A stretch of 64,000 bases of DNA, taken from the IMG/VR virus record IMGVR_UViG_3300009026_000007, positions 24,520 through 88,519 of that record. One strand, given 5' to 3'. The notes below the pieces were generated by a model that did not search any database, was not told the origin of the DNA, and saw nothing but the letters and a program-made list of their open reading frames with translations. Both the position numbers and the translations under genes were made by a program. Below, piece by piece: positions 8,507 through 15,774 of the stretch. This DNA is from a virus. Within the stretch, counting starts at the first letter, position 1; every line of letters starts with the position of its first letter.

Positions 8507-8724
8507 AGCAACCAAAGAAATCAGCCACTGTATCGGTGAAAGCATCCCAACAACAAATCCTAGACGCACAGAAATGGCTACAGTTTGTAGCCCATTGCCA
8601 AATCAAGTGGGAATGTCTCTCACCAGATTGGCAAGAGTTCTATTACAATATGGGTGATACGGGCTCTTCTAGTGAACTGTTGAATGAGTCTATTAGTAAA
8701 GCTATTGAAGGAGATAAAGAATGA
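8503..8724 (+). CDS. Hypothetical protein, 73 aa
   Basis: Basic N-terminus (KQPKKSATVSVK), helical middle with QKWLQFVAHCQ, acidic end. ATGA overlaps on both sides. Unknown. Confidence 0.64.
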   Translation: MKQPKKSATVSVKASQQQILDAQKWLQFVAHCQIKWECLSPDWQEFYYNMGDTGSSSELLNESISKAIEGDKE

Positions 8725-8942
8725 GTAAAATTAAGCTGTTATACTTCAAACCAAGTGGTAAGTGGGGTTATGAAGGTGAACTTGAATGGGTTGATCATAG
8801 TTCTATGTTTTCGCTAAGGGAGCATGTAAGAAATCTAACTGCTACTAATAATCTTCCAGGCTTATCTTCTGGTTCTTGGGAAGGGCCAATTTACATTGAT
8901 GCATCTGAACACCCTCTAGGGTTTCCGCAATTAATTATTTAA
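8721..8942 (+). CDS. Hypothetical protein, 73 aa
   Basis: Small soluble protein, KLLYFKPSGKWGYEG start. Unknown function; coupled by ATGA to the gene before. Confidence 0.62.
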   Translation: MSKIKLLYFKPSGKWGYEGELEWVDHSSMFSLREHVRNLTATNNLPGLSSGSWEGPIYIDASEHPLGFPQLII

Positions 8943-8954
8943 GGTCAATTAAAC

Positions 8955-9143
8955 ATGAACATCCTACAATTACGTGACACACTCCGCCAAGCAGAACAAG
9001 CTTACACTAAAGCTAAAACTAGCTTGGACGGGAGTATTGAATTAATCCAAGCAAAGTCAGCTTTGAAAGATGCAAGGTTTAATTATGCAGAGGCTTGCCA
9101 AGATCTTGTTGAGGAAATGATAATGATGGGAGAATTGAAATGA
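8955..9143 (+). CDS. Coiled-coil-like small protein, 62 aa
   Basis: Almost all helix-forming residues in heptad-like order (LRDTLRQAEQAYTKAKTSLD), so a small coiled coil that probably pairs with itself or a partner. Function unknown. Confidence 0.64.
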   Translation: MNILQLRDTLRQAEQAYTKAKTSLDGSIELIQAKSALKDARFNYAEACQDLVEEMIMMGELK

Positions 9144-9460
9144 ATCCTAAATATTCACAAGGTGAATCTATTATTTTGCAAAGTCTCTCTTCACCAGAAA
9201 GTAATGGTGAGTATACAATTCGTCAGGTAGTAAAACAGGGTGAAATGTATAAGTGTAGACATGCTGGCTGGGATGTTATAAACGTTGAAGGATTGGGATA
9301 TATTCTTGAGGAAATTGTAACACTTTCAGAAGCTGACGACGACACACCGATTGAAGGCATGTGGGCAGAATCAGCCTTACGTAAACGTCATGAACCTTCC
9401 CAAATGTCTTTCCAATCCCTTATCCAAAGTATCAATAGTCCAGTGAAACAAGAGAGTTAG
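9140..9460 (+). CDS. Hypothetical protein, 106 aa
   Basis: N-terminal beta-rich part reads like a small SH3-type barrel (SQGESIILQSL...GEYTIRQVV...MYKCRH), followed by a helical, acidic tail. Unknown. Confidence 0.64.
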   Translation: MNPKYSQGESIILQSLSSPESNGEYTIRQVVKQGEMYKCRHAGWDVINVEGLGYILEEIVTLSEADDDTPIEGMWAESALRKRHEPSQMSFQSLIQSINSPVKQES

Positions 9461-9462
9461 CC

Positions 9463-9633
9463 ATGAAACTCCTAAAAGATATAACAACAATATTCATTAT
9501 TCTATTCACATCTATCATAGCCTTTGGAGCAATTATTGTTCTCTTCAAGGCGATCTTTGGTTCAATGGCTAATTTATTTGGGTGTATTGTCCAGCCCTTG
9601 CCAAGAATGGGTAGAGTCTGTAAAAGTACCTAA
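9463..9633 (+). CDS. Small membrane protein, 56 aa
   Basis: One clear transmembrane helix at about residues 7-30 (IFIILFTSIIAFGAIIVLF), Lys before it, a short polar tail. Inner-membrane location inferred. Last gene before the hairpin-promoter at 9662. Confidence 0.62.
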   Translation: MKLLKDITTIFIILFTSIIAFGAIIVLFKAIFGSMANLFGCIVQPLPRMGRVCKST

Positions 9634-9661
9634 GCTTGAAAATATCTGAATAATCTTACCA

Positions 9662-9698
9662 GAAACCTCTTGACGGCTTGAGAGGTTTCGATTAAGAT
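9662..9698 (+). promoter_or_regulatory. Hairpin containing a promoter -35 box
   Basis: GAAACCTCT (9662-9670) pairs perfectly with AGAGGTTTC (9681-9689). TTGACG (9670-9675) begins at the end of the 5' arm and runs into the loop; TAAGAT follows after 17 nt (9693-9698). No U run follows the hairpin, so it is a promoter with a structured overlap rather than a clean terminator. Confidence 0.68.
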
Positions 9699-9755
9699 TA
9701 TGCTTGTATCCGAGCACACATAAGAAGTAAGACAAACAGATATTGGAGAGATAAC

Positions 9756-10007
9756 ATGAAATACCCAATTGCAAATATCCCTTATGCTGGTGATGCTGGT
9801 TATCGAGTAGTGGGCTTCAAGATTCAAGAAGGTGATGAGGCTTATGGTCTTTATGGCCTATCAGAACCTGCAACATGGTTCAATAAATTTATCAAACAAG
9901 GCATCAAAAATCATGACGGACAAAAGCTTTTGGTTGAGCATATACTGAATACAGACAAGGGTATCTCTGACACAACACGTCAAATTCTTGAGGGGTTTTT
10001 GAAATGA
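9756..10007 (+). CDS. Hypothetical protein, 83 aa
   Basis: First gene after the 9662 promoter with GGAGAG ahead of the ATG. Contains GDEAYGLYGLSEPATWF. No known domain. Confidence 0.66.
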   Translation: MKYPIANIPYAGDAGYRVVGFKIQEGDEAYGLYGLSEPATWFNKFIKQGIKNHDGQKLLVEHILNTDKGISDTTRQILEGFLK

Positions 10008-10291
10008 AATATTCAATTGAACAAAAGCGTCAACTACTCGATTCCTTCGCTGGTAAATATTACAGCATTGATTGGGTAAAATCTAACGGTGAGTCCCGTC
10101 AAGCAACAGTTCAACACATGCAACACAAGATGTTTGTAGGTGGTCACGCAACCAAGGCTAATGTCAGCACTGTTGCACACAAAATCGAGATGTATACGGC
10201 AGTGGATGTGGTTAAACAGGGCTGGATTAATGTGAATTTAAACACACTGAAACGTGTAAAGTGTGGTAATTTAGAAGTGGAATTTGAGTAA
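10004..10291 (+). CDS. Hypothetical protein, 95 aa
   Basis: Basic, mixed fold, KLFVGGHATKANVS-like middle region. ATGA overlap with the previous gene. Last AT-rich gene before the GC-rich islet. Confidence 0.64.
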   Translation: MKYSIEQKRQLLDSFAGKYYSIDWVKSNGESRQATVQHMQHKMFVGGHATKANVSTVAHKIEMYTAVDVVKQGWINVNLNTLKRVKCGNLEVEFE

Positions 10292-10356
10292 AATTACTTA
10301 TGCCGGTTGCCTACAGAGGCCGTCGGTCGTGATTTCTGATTATTTGGAGTTGGGTC

Positions 10357-10920
10357 ATGAATGAAGTGAAGCGGTATGACGAATATGAGTGCGGCGTGCG
10401 TGAATGTGCAGAATATGGCGAGTACGTTAAATCAGAAGACTTCGACCGGGTAACCGCCGAGCGTGACGCGGCGCTGGGGCGCGAGGATGCGTTGACCTTT
10501 GCATGTAACTCGTGCGCCCTAGAGGTAACCCAAATCAAAGAAAGCATGGCCTATCGCGGAAGCCTGCTATGCCGAGTTCAAGCTGAGCGTGACGCCCTGC
10601 AACAGCACCTGACCGCTGCGGATGAGCGGGCGGATGTGCTGGAGGGGTTGTTGCGTGAGGTTCAGAAGTCCGCGCGCAAGCAAGACTGGGCAAGTGGCTA
10701 TCCGACACTGTTCGCAAGTGTTGATGCCGCACTCAAGCCAGCAGAGGCCAAGCTGTGCAAGACCTGCAACGGTACGGGCATTGTGAGTGAAGGCGCCATG
10801 TACTGCTCTTCTGGCGGAATCCCTTTTGAGTGCGGCCCCATTGAGTGCGTGAAGGACTGCCCGGAGTGCACAAAACCATGGCCCAACTCCCCGCCTACTG
10901 CCAGTGCCTACTGGCAGTAG
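10357..10920 (+). CDS. Ea22-like coiled-coil/zinc accessory protein, 187 aa
   Basis: Contains the TAERDAALGREDAL and QAERDALQQHL heptads typical of Ea22-like phage accessory proteins. A Cys-rich end follows (CKTCNGTG, then CPEC), like a zinc knuckle of the DnaJ type. Composition is GC-rich, unlike the neighbours. Function of such proteins is poorly known. GGAGTTGGGTC precedes the ATG. Confidence 0.68.
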   Translation: MNEVKRYDEYECGVRECAEYGEYVKSEDFDRVTAERDAALGREDALTFACNSCALEVTQIKESMAYRGSLLCRVQAERDALQQHLTAADERADVLEGLLREVQKSARKQDWASGYPTLFASVDAALKPAEAKLCKTCNGTGIVSEGAMYCSSGGIPFECGPIECVKDCPECTKPWPNSPPTASAYWQ

Positions 10921-10946
10921 GCACAACTGATTTGCTGAGGTGATTT

Positions 10947-11093
10947 ATGAATAAGCCGGTCTGGTATTACGAGAGGGGGGCGCTTCGCGTCCTAATCGGA
11001 AATCTTGAGGTTATATGCCCCGATATAGGTCTGCCTCTAGTCAGGATGGTCGCCCTGACTATCCAGCACTGCAAGGAGTCGAAACTGTTATGA
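10947..11093 (+). CDS. Hypothetical protein in GC-rich islet, 48 aa
   Basis: Starts MNKPVWYYERGALRVLIG after GAGGTG; ends with ATGA overlap to the next gene. GC-rich like the gene before. Function unknown. Confidence 0.6.
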   Translation: MNKPVWYYERGALRVLIGNLEVICPDIGLPLVRMVALTIQHCKESKLL

Positions 11094-11517
11094 CCACCAA
11101 CCAAACGATTGACGGCGTGCCGCGTGAGGCATTCAAGTGGGCGTTAGAGCAGCTTGAGGAAGACGGGAACAAAGGCTGCGGCTACTTCGACAGTCTGCGC
11201 GCCCTGCTGGATTCGCCTGCCGTGCATCCTGATTTGGGCTCTAGTCCAGCCAACCACATGGCATGGCTACTGGACAAGGTAGTTAACCCTGGCGAATACC
11301 CGGTCCATGTTCTGCATGAGCAGATACGCTCAACATTGGAAGTTCTCGGTAAGCCAGCCGCCCAGCCCCAGGGCGAGCCGGTAGAACTGGCGGTGCTGCC
11401 AGAAAGAGCTGATCACAAAAGCGACAATGCCCCAACCCGGCATTCTGCGAAGATGAAGATTTCGCACATGGCTGGAACGCCTGCCTCGACGAAGTAAAGA
11501 GGCTGAATACCAAGTAA
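11090..11517 (+). pseudogene. Frameshifted accessory gene with HGWNACLDEV end
   Basis: From ATG 11090 (AAGGAG upstream) the frame gives MTTNQTIDGVPREAFKWALE and stays sensible to about VLPERAD. It then drifts into a meaningless end and stops at 11497. In the -1 frame the end reads EDFAHGWNACLDEVKRLNTK with a stop at 11515-11517, a common C-terminus of Pseudomonas-phage accessory proteins. One extra base near 11414-11420 would explain it. Confidence 0.66.
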
Positions 11518-11520
11518 CCG

Positions 11521-11548
11521 TTGACAACACCTAAATCTATGCTAATAT
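11521..11548 (+). promoter_or_regulatory. sigma70 promoter at islet edge
   Basis: TTGACA, 16 nt, TAATAT. It restarts AT-rich phage transcription directly after the GC-rich islet. Confidence 0.7.
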
Positions 11549-11613
11549 CTACACAAAGGAGAAGGAAATAAGTCTTTCTCTGTTTGTTGATAATATAGGT
11601 TTAGGAGGTTTTT

Positions 11614-11814
11614 GTGTCACTTAAAATGTGTAAGTGCAAATCATGTGGGGTGCAGATTGGCGTTAAGTCTGGGTTGTCTGGTGGTGGGCATTGTGTTGCC
11701 TTGTTGCTTACATTGTTCACTGGGTTGCTATTTGCTCCAGTGTATTTGTTGATGATTCTGGTTAGTGGCAACACTCGTTGTTCACAATGTGGCAGTGTTG
11801 CTAAAGCTATTTAA
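11614..11814 (+). CDS. Zinc-ribbon membrane protein, 66 aa
   Basis: CKCKSCG at the start and CSQCG at the end flank one hydrophobic helix (ALLLTLFTGLLFAPVYLLMI), so the two Cys pairs could form one zinc site on the same membrane side through a helical hairpin. GTG start at 11614, 5 nt after AGGAGG. Function unknown. Confidence 0.66.
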   Translation: MSLKMCKCKSCGVQIGVKSGLSGGGHCVALLLTLFTGLLFAPVYLLMILVSGNTRCSQCGSVAKAI

Positions 11815-11825
11815 AGGAGAAATAT

Positions 11826-12269
11826 ATGGAATGGTTTTTGATTTATCTATTTGTAATGGTTGAACGCGTTGGTTCAATGCTTATGTTTGGTTGGCTGTTT
11901 TTCTGGCTAGGCATTGGTTTGATTGTATTTGCTTGTATTGTTTCAGCTTGTTTAACTGAAGGTTGGGATAATAAAACAACGTTTAAAGATCATTGGACAG
12001 AGCACGCTTTCATTAAGTTACTCAAACGAAGCGCTAAGATTCTTATTCCCTTTGGTTTTCTCATTGGAACAATTGGTTTTCTCATGCCAAGCCAGAAGGA
12101 CGCAGCTATCATTGTAGGCAGTGGAGTCACTTACAATGTTTTGACAAGTGAAACAGGTAAACGCCTTGGCGGGAAGGCTGTTGAATTGCTGGAGCAGAAG
12201 ATTGACAATGCTTTGAATGATAAACCTATAGAGCCAGAAAAACCTAAGACCAAGGGTCAATCACTATAA
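11826..12269 (+). CDS. Membrane protein, 147 aa
   Basis: Hydrophobic stretches at about residues 2-40 and 70-90 give two or three membrane helices; the C-terminus is soluble, Glu/Lys/Pro-rich. It follows the zinc-ribbon membrane gene in the same unit, so the two may work together at the membrane. It could be lysis- or exclusion-related, but nothing in the sequence shows it. Confidence 0.64.
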   Translation: MEWFLIYLFVMVERVGSMLMFGWLFFWLGIGLIVFACIVSACLTEGWDNKTTFKDHWTEHAFIKLLKRSAKILIPFGFLIGTIGFLMPSQKDAAIIVGSGVTYNVLTSETGKRLGGKAVELLEQKIDNALNDKPIEPEKPKTKGQSL

Positions 12270-12288
12270 ATAATCTGAAATTTCTTTC

Positions 12289-12313
12289 AAAGGCCCTTGA
12301 CGGGCCTTTTCTT
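12289..12313 (+). terminator. Rho-independent terminator
   Basis: AAAGGCCC / GGGCCTTT perfect 8 bp stem with loop TTGAC, followed by TTTTCTTTT. Ends the unit of the membrane genes. Confidence 0.82.
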
Positions 12314-12325
12314 TTGCCTTAGAAT
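12297..12325 (+). promoter_or_regulatory. Promoter whose -35 is the terminator loop
   Basis: TTGACG (12297-12302) is the loop of the terminator just described plus one stem base; TAGAAT follows after 17 nt. Stop and restart of transcription share the same bases. Confidence 0.72.
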
Positions 12326-12362
12326 TGACCTAACGAAACAGATAAAGCCTTTGAGGTGTATC

Positions 12363-12941
12363 ATGAGAAATTACATTGTAGCAAGCTGGAACGACGCTGA
12401 TCAATATGACTACTCTGGTCAGATGGTCGGTAATCGCCAGTCTAAATCTCAGAAGGTACACTTCAATCCTGATGGATCAGCTTGTACAGCCTCTTATGCT
12501 GATCCTACAGATAAAGTAGCCCGCAAAACATCTATCCCACTTCGTCAACGTATCCTCCCACAAGAAGTGCGTTTGAACACTCTTGACACTCAAATAGAAG
12601 AACTCAATCAAGAGTATAATTCTAATAGAATGTCTTATGGTGAATATGTACAACTCAAGACAATCCTTGACAAAAAGAGAGCAAGGGCTTGGGAGTTGTA
12701 TGTAAAAGCTGGTGGGGTTGTCCAAGAATCAATTGAAGAGGATGAATTATCGATAGAATCAGCCTATGAAATCAACGATAGTTATTCAGCTAACTCCGTG
12801 TGTGGGGTAGGGATTATCGACGATTTGAGTGATGAAAATTGCCTGAAAGTATTTTTACAAAAGGCTTGCACGATAGCTAAAAGTTTAGTAAAGTTGTCTC
12901 AACGGGCAAAAGCCTATTACCAAGAATTAAAAGAGGTGTAA
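12363..12941 (+). CDS. Hypothetical protein, 192 aa
   Basis: Begins MRNYIVASWNDADQYDYSG. The middle (about 70-115) is helical with a coiled-coil look (LDTQIEELNQEYNSNRMSY). C-terminal helices end in SQRAKAYYQELKEV. ATG 12363 follows GAGGTG; a longer in-frame reading would start inside the promoter. Function unknown. Confidence 0.7.
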   Translation: MRNYIVASWNDADQYDYSGQMVGNRQSKSQKVHFNPDGSACTASYADPTDKVARKTSIPLRQRILPQEVRLNTLDTQIEELNQEYNSNRMSYGEYVQLKTILDKKRARAWELYVKAGGVVQESIEEDELSIESAYEINDSYSANSVCGVGIIDDLSDENCLKVFLQKACTIAKSLVKLSQRAKAYYQELKEV

Positions 12942-12942
12942 G

Positions 12943-13188
12943 ATGATTACTGTAAATGAAAAACAAGCAAACGTAGAAGAGTTTGAAGTTGGTACAGTTA
13001 TTTACGATTCAAAAGCGGGAAAAGATCCTAAAGATTGTCTTATTCTGATTGTAGAGGGTTACGACACAATCAACGAAGGTTGCTTTGCTGGTATTTACTT
13101 GAAAAGTCTTCGATACAGCGATGGACTAAGTAAAACCCACGCCGACTGGAAACTTTTTACTGGTAGTATCACAATTCAAAACGATTAG
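12943..13188 (+). CDS. Hypothetical protein, 81 aa
   Basis: Small beta-rich protein (FEVGTVIYDSKAGKDPKDCL), starts 1 bp after the previous stop. Unknown. Confidence 0.66.
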   Translation: MITVNEKQANVEEFEVGTVIYDSKAGKDPKDCLILIVEGYDTINEGCFAGIYLKSLRYSDGLSKTHADWKLFTGSITIQND

Positions 13189-13196
13189 GTGATATC

Positions 13197-13388
13197 ATGA
13201 ACATCCTCCCAAATGACATTGTATACGTCTTAAATAAATCCTCTACAGCTATTGTATTGTGTACGTATGGGCGTGACATCAAGTCGTCATCACCTTACAG
13301 TAAGCATAACAAGACACAAGCTTGCCTTAAGAGTCCAATTGAAGGTAAGCGTTATTGGAGCATTAACGATTTGAATAAGGTGGTGTGA
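13197..13388 (+). CDS. Hypothetical protein, 63 aa
   Basis: Basic small protein, MNILPNDIVYVLNKSST start suggests a small beta barrel. Unknown. Confidence 0.64.
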   Translation: MNILPNDIVYVLNKSSTAIVLCTYGRDIKSSSPYSKHNKTQACLKSPIEGKRYWSINDLNKVV

Positions 13389-13389
13389 G

Positions 13390-13719
13390 ATGGACAAATA
13401 CCAAGCTTTGTTTGTACGAGCAATTAAAAGTAAATCTCCCGATTTTCGTGTTAAACGTCTTTACTCTAGGTTTTATTGTTCACAGGTAGCTGAAATCCAC
13501 ATCTGTCGAGTAGTAAGTAAAATCGTAGAACATAACAACTTAATGTCTACTAAAGATTGGATTGATGGACTTAACCCCATTAATGGTTGGATGTACGGTA
13601 TTGATGAGAATACAAGCTACTACGAACGCTGCAACAAGTTAATGTATAGCTTTATTCGATTAACCGAAATCAGCAAGTTTGATAAATTTCCTCTACCAGC
13701 ATTCTGGAGAAACAAATGA
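13390..13719 (+). CDS. Hypothetical protein, 109 aa
   Basis: Basic, Tyr/Trp-rich protein; no motif recognised. Overlaps the next ATG by 4 bp. Confidence 0.64.
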   Translation: MDKYQALFVRAIKSKSPDFRVKRLYSRFYCSQVAEIHICRVVSKIVEHNNLMSTKDWIDGLNPINGWMYGIDENTSYYERCNKLMYSFIRLTEISKFDKFPLPAFWRNK

Positions 13720-13823
13720 CAAACACACAAGCATTCACTAAAGCTTTCTCCTTGCTTGAGAAGGGGATTAAGGCTAAGCTGTATAAATCTAATGGAATGT
13801 GGGTTTGTGAGGAAGTGAAATGA
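13716..13823 (+). CDS. Hypothetical protein, 35 aa
   Basis: Tiny protein MTNTQAFTKAFSLLEKGIKA... with TGGAGAAAC as ribosome site, coupled by ATGA overlaps on both sides, which supports that it is translated. Confidence 0.58.
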   Translation: MTNTQAFTKAFSLLEKGIKAKLYKSNGMWVCEEVK

Positions 13824-13999
13824 ATAAGTATGATGACAGTGTAATAAGCCAAGCTTACTTAAATGGCTATCAAGACTTTGAGAATCATGGTTATGATGTA
13901 CCTTGTCCATATCACCCTGAGACAAAAGAATCAAGTTATTGGACTATCGGTTTTAACGATGCTGTTAAAGACCATTCTGAATATAAGAGTAGCTACTAA
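13820..13999 (+). CDS. Ribosome modulation factor-like small protein, 59 aa
   Basis: The order AYLNGYQDFENHG, then CPYHPE, then SYWTIGFNDAVKDH follows the E. coli RMF plan: helix with RGYxAG, CPY, W..GW..A...D. RMF binds the 30S platform and dimerises idle ribosomes. RMF-fold proteins also occur on phages and plasmids, where targets may differ. The charge here is more acidic than RMF, so ribosome binding is not certain. Overlaps both neighbours. Confidence 0.62.
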   Translation: MNKYDDSVISQAYLNGYQDFENHGYDVPCPYHPETKESSYWTIGFNDAVKDHSEYKSSY

Positions 14000-14160
14000 T
14001 GAAACATATCCAACAACACAATGAACAAACATCTTTCCAGAAATTCGTTAAGACATCTAAGCGAGAAGTCTTTGAGGGATTGTATCCTAAAGAAGATAAC
14101 CCTAAGAAAAGTTATAGTAAGCAACGATCATTTAAACGAGATATGTGGAGTGTTGAGTGA
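13999..14160 (+). CDS. Basic small protein, 53 aa
   Basis: Lys/Arg-rich protein (QKFVKTSKREVFEG...SYSKQRSFKRDMW) that could bind nucleic acid. Sits directly after the RMF-like gene (TAATG overlap). Function unknown. Confidence 0.6.
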   Translation: MKHIQQHNEQTSFQKFVKTSKREVFEGLYPKEDNPKKSYSKQRSFKRDMWSVE

Positions 14161-14333
14161 TGGAAAGTTTTGAGGTTCTTAAATTTCATGTCGCCAAGTT
14201 TAATTACTCGCTTGATGACTACGAACAAATGTCTAATTCCATGAACTTAACAGCTTGCAGACTCTTTATTAAAAATTGTCGAGAGAAGTACCCCAACGCA
14301 GAATATGTTATTATTGCTGTCCTTGACGAGTGA
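14160..14333 (+). CDS. Small paralogue A, 57 aa
   Basis: Its end, FIKNCREKYPNAEYVIIAVL, matches in pattern the protein at 16338 (FIKNSRECEPKVEFYIIAVL); the starts also resemble each other (FEVLKFHVAKFNYS and FEVMRYLVVEYVGD). A small paralogous family of unknown function. Confidence 0.65.
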   Translation: MESFEVLKFHVAKFNYSLDDYEQMSNSMNLTACRLFIKNCREKYPNAEYVIIAVLDE

Positions 14334-14339
14334 TTAAAT

Positions 14340-14516
14340 ATGAACCCTTTTAATGTTGGTGCAAAGGTATTGTGTGTCCAAGGTACTGCTGATCTTAAGT
14401 CTGGAGATTATTACACTGTTAAGGTTATCTATGAAAGTGTCTATAATTATACATATGAACTAGAAGAACTTCCAGATATGTATTGGAGTCATTTACGTTT
14501 CGTAGAGGTTGATTAG
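14340..14516 (+). CDS. Hypothetical protein, 58 aa
   Basis: MNPFNVGAKVLCVQGTADL reads like a small beta barrel (SH3-like); soluble, no catalytic motif. Confidence 0.62.
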   Translation: MNPFNVGAKVLCVQGTADLKSGDYYTVKVIYESVYNYTYELEELPDMYWSHLRFVEVD

Positions 14517-14518
14517 AC

Positions 14519-14830
14519 ATGAAATTCATTGAAAACAATACATACACTCTACAAACTGACTATTACAACAGTGTTAAAGTAGTGTGTACTTATATTGAGG
14601 ATAATACTGTTTGGTTAGTTCAACACTCATCATTCAGTTTTGTAGGTAATCTGTCAGAGTATAAGCTTGATAGGAAGACTGATAAGCTGTATAAATGGGA
14701 CTGTAAGTTTCCGGGTTGGGAAGCTATTGAGAACACGTTGTCTGAAGAGACAGTGGAGGATGTGTGGTCTAAAGAATGGGCAATAGCTCTGACTATTATT
14801 CTGGGGTTGGTCAGGATTGAATATGAATAA
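14519..14830 (+). CDS. Hypothetical protein, 103 aa
   Basis: Beta-rich first 60 residues, C-terminal hydrophobic helix (WAIALTIILGLV) that could touch a membrane. Unknown. Confidence 0.63.
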   Translation: MKFIENNTYTLQTDYYNSVKVVCTYIEDNTVWLVQHSSFSFVGNLSEYKLDRKTDKLYKWDCKFPGWEAIENTLSEETVEDVWSKEWAIALTIILGLVRIEYE

Positions 14831-15089
14831 TTGGATTGATGTAAACCATAAGCTACCATTTACACCTAAAGATCTAGAAGAATCAAAAACATTAGGGATG
14901 AACTGGTATAGCAGTGATCCTGTTCTTTGTGTAGTAGATTCTCCGTTTACACCTAAGCTTGTAATAGCTATCTTACAGTTTGATGGTTATGCAAAGAAGT
15001 GGGGAGATATAGACAGAGACGAATATCGAGGAACAGCGAAGGTCACTCACTGGCAACCGCTGCCAGGGCTACCAAACAAGTCAAAATAA
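14823..15089 (+). CDS. DUF551-like protein, 88 aa
   Basis: Shows the DUF551 pattern: NWIDVNHKLPFTP at the start, VLCVVDSPF and a late VTHWQPLPGLP. This small domain is common in phages of enterobacteria and relatives; its function is unknown. The ATG at 14823 is preferred to a TTG 6 nt earlier. Overlaps the previous gene by 8 bp. Confidence 0.72.
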   Translation: MNNWIDVNHKLPFTPKDLEESKTLGMNWYSSDPVLCVVDSPFTPKLVIAILQFDGYAKKWGDIDRDEYRGTAKVTHWQPLPGLPNKSK

Positions 15090-15093
15090 ACCC

Positions 15094-15122
15094 TTGACGG
15101 GATACTAACAACCCTGTAAACT
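15094..15122 (+). promoter_or_regulatory. sigma70 promoter
   Basis: TTGACG, 17 nt, TAAACT, upstream of the gene at 15160. The -35 again sits between short inverted bases (CCC TTGAC GGG). Confidence 0.68.
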
Positions 15123-15157
15123 CAATCCTAACAGAACGACATTCTCTAGGAACACAG

Positions 15158-15303
15158 CCATGAAGCAATTAAGAACACCAATGTTTACAATGCTTGATGG
15201 ATCAGAGGTTGTTTTGTTACAGCCCTATTGGAATGCTTATACACATAAGCTGTTCTTGGTGCTTGGTGACCATGGGATGTATTGTCCTGTGGTTTTTGAT
15301 TAA
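15158..15303 (+). repeat. Near-identical duplicated segment, copy 1
   Basis: Covers the 47-codon gene at 15160. The second copy is at 17145-17290. The two differ at few positions over about 146 bp, and each lies just behind a TTGAC-type promoter. Confidence 0.85.
15160..15303 (+). CDS. Duplicated small protein, copy 1, 47 aa
   Basis: MKQLRTPMFTMLDGS start and YWNAYTHKLFLVLGD middle. Only 4 of 47 residues differ from the copy at 17147, so both are probably under selection. Short hydrophobic strands, no clear membrane helix. Function unknown. Confidence 0.7.
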   Translation: MKQLRTPMFTMLDGSEVVLLQPYWNAYTHKLFLVLGDHGMYCPVVFD

Positions 15304-15313
15304 GGTGAATGTT

Positions 15314-15562
15314 ATGTCTACTTGGCAAACAAGCATAGTGAAAGCCAGAGCCTATGCCAAAGAGTTGGGTGTATCTCACATTAAAGACAGAAGTCACATA
15401 TCATTAATAAATGCGATTAATGATTGCTTGAATGATGAAGTAGATGTAGAATCAATTAAACGCAATATGCTTGATGTTGATTACACACAAAACCTTATGT
15501 CAAACATCCTCAATGAAGTTAGCCTTCAGACAGGAATTTCTGTAGATAACCTAAAAGGATAA
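15314..15562 (+). CDS. Hypothetical protein, 82 aa
   Basis: Helical protein starting MSTWQTSIVKARAYAKELG. ATG 15314 follows AAGGTG at a usual distance; a longer frame would run back through the duplicated gene. Unknown. Confidence 0.66.
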   Translation: MSTWQTSIVKARAYAKELGVSHIKDRSHISLINAINDCLNDEVDVESIKRNMLDVDYTQNLMSNILNEVSLQTGISVDNLKG

Positions 15563-15568
15563 TTAAAT

Positions 15569-15760
15569 ATGAAAGGTGAAGATCTTAAAAAGCTTCTGTG
15601 TTATGTTTATAACAATGGTTACCAGGCAGGACATTACGATACTGTTGAAGGGGGCTACACAGATGTTATGTTTGTTGACTTTACAGATTATTACGAAAAG
15701 GAAACTCAAGAGTTATTGGCTGAATTCCTTAGTGCTTACGTTTATTGCAAAGTTACATAA
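15569..15760 (+). CDS. Hypothetical protein, 63 aa
   Basis: YNNGYQAGHYDTVEGGY near residues 14-30 recalls small RMF-like or GYxxGxxxT phage proteins but the CPY motif is missing. Acidic. Unknown. Confidence 0.64.
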   Translation: MKGEDLKKLLCYVYNNGYQAGHYDTVEGGYTDVMFVDFTDYYEKETQELLAEFLSAYVYCKVT

Positions 15761-15774
15761 TTAAGGAATATTAT

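Larger units (their letters stand above)
10292..11520 (+). other. GC-rich foreign islet of three genes
   Basis: From about 10310 the base composition switches sharply to GC-rich and codons ending in G/C, then returns to AT-rich at the 11521 promoter. The three genes inside look like accessory genes of Pseudomonas phages (ERDAALG coiled coils, HGWNACLDEV tail). No integrase, repeats or transposase are visible at the edges, so transfer by illegitimate recombination is likely. Confidence 0.7.

Noticed and set aside
10535-11530. Several minus-strand frames in the GC-rich islet
   Set aside because: GC-rich DNA has few stops, so long shadows are expected; the plus strand has ribosome sites and recognisable proteins.
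11826-12269. Holin
   Set aside because: It has two or three membrane helices, but no lysis enzyme is near and the soluble tail is long; the call would be a guess.
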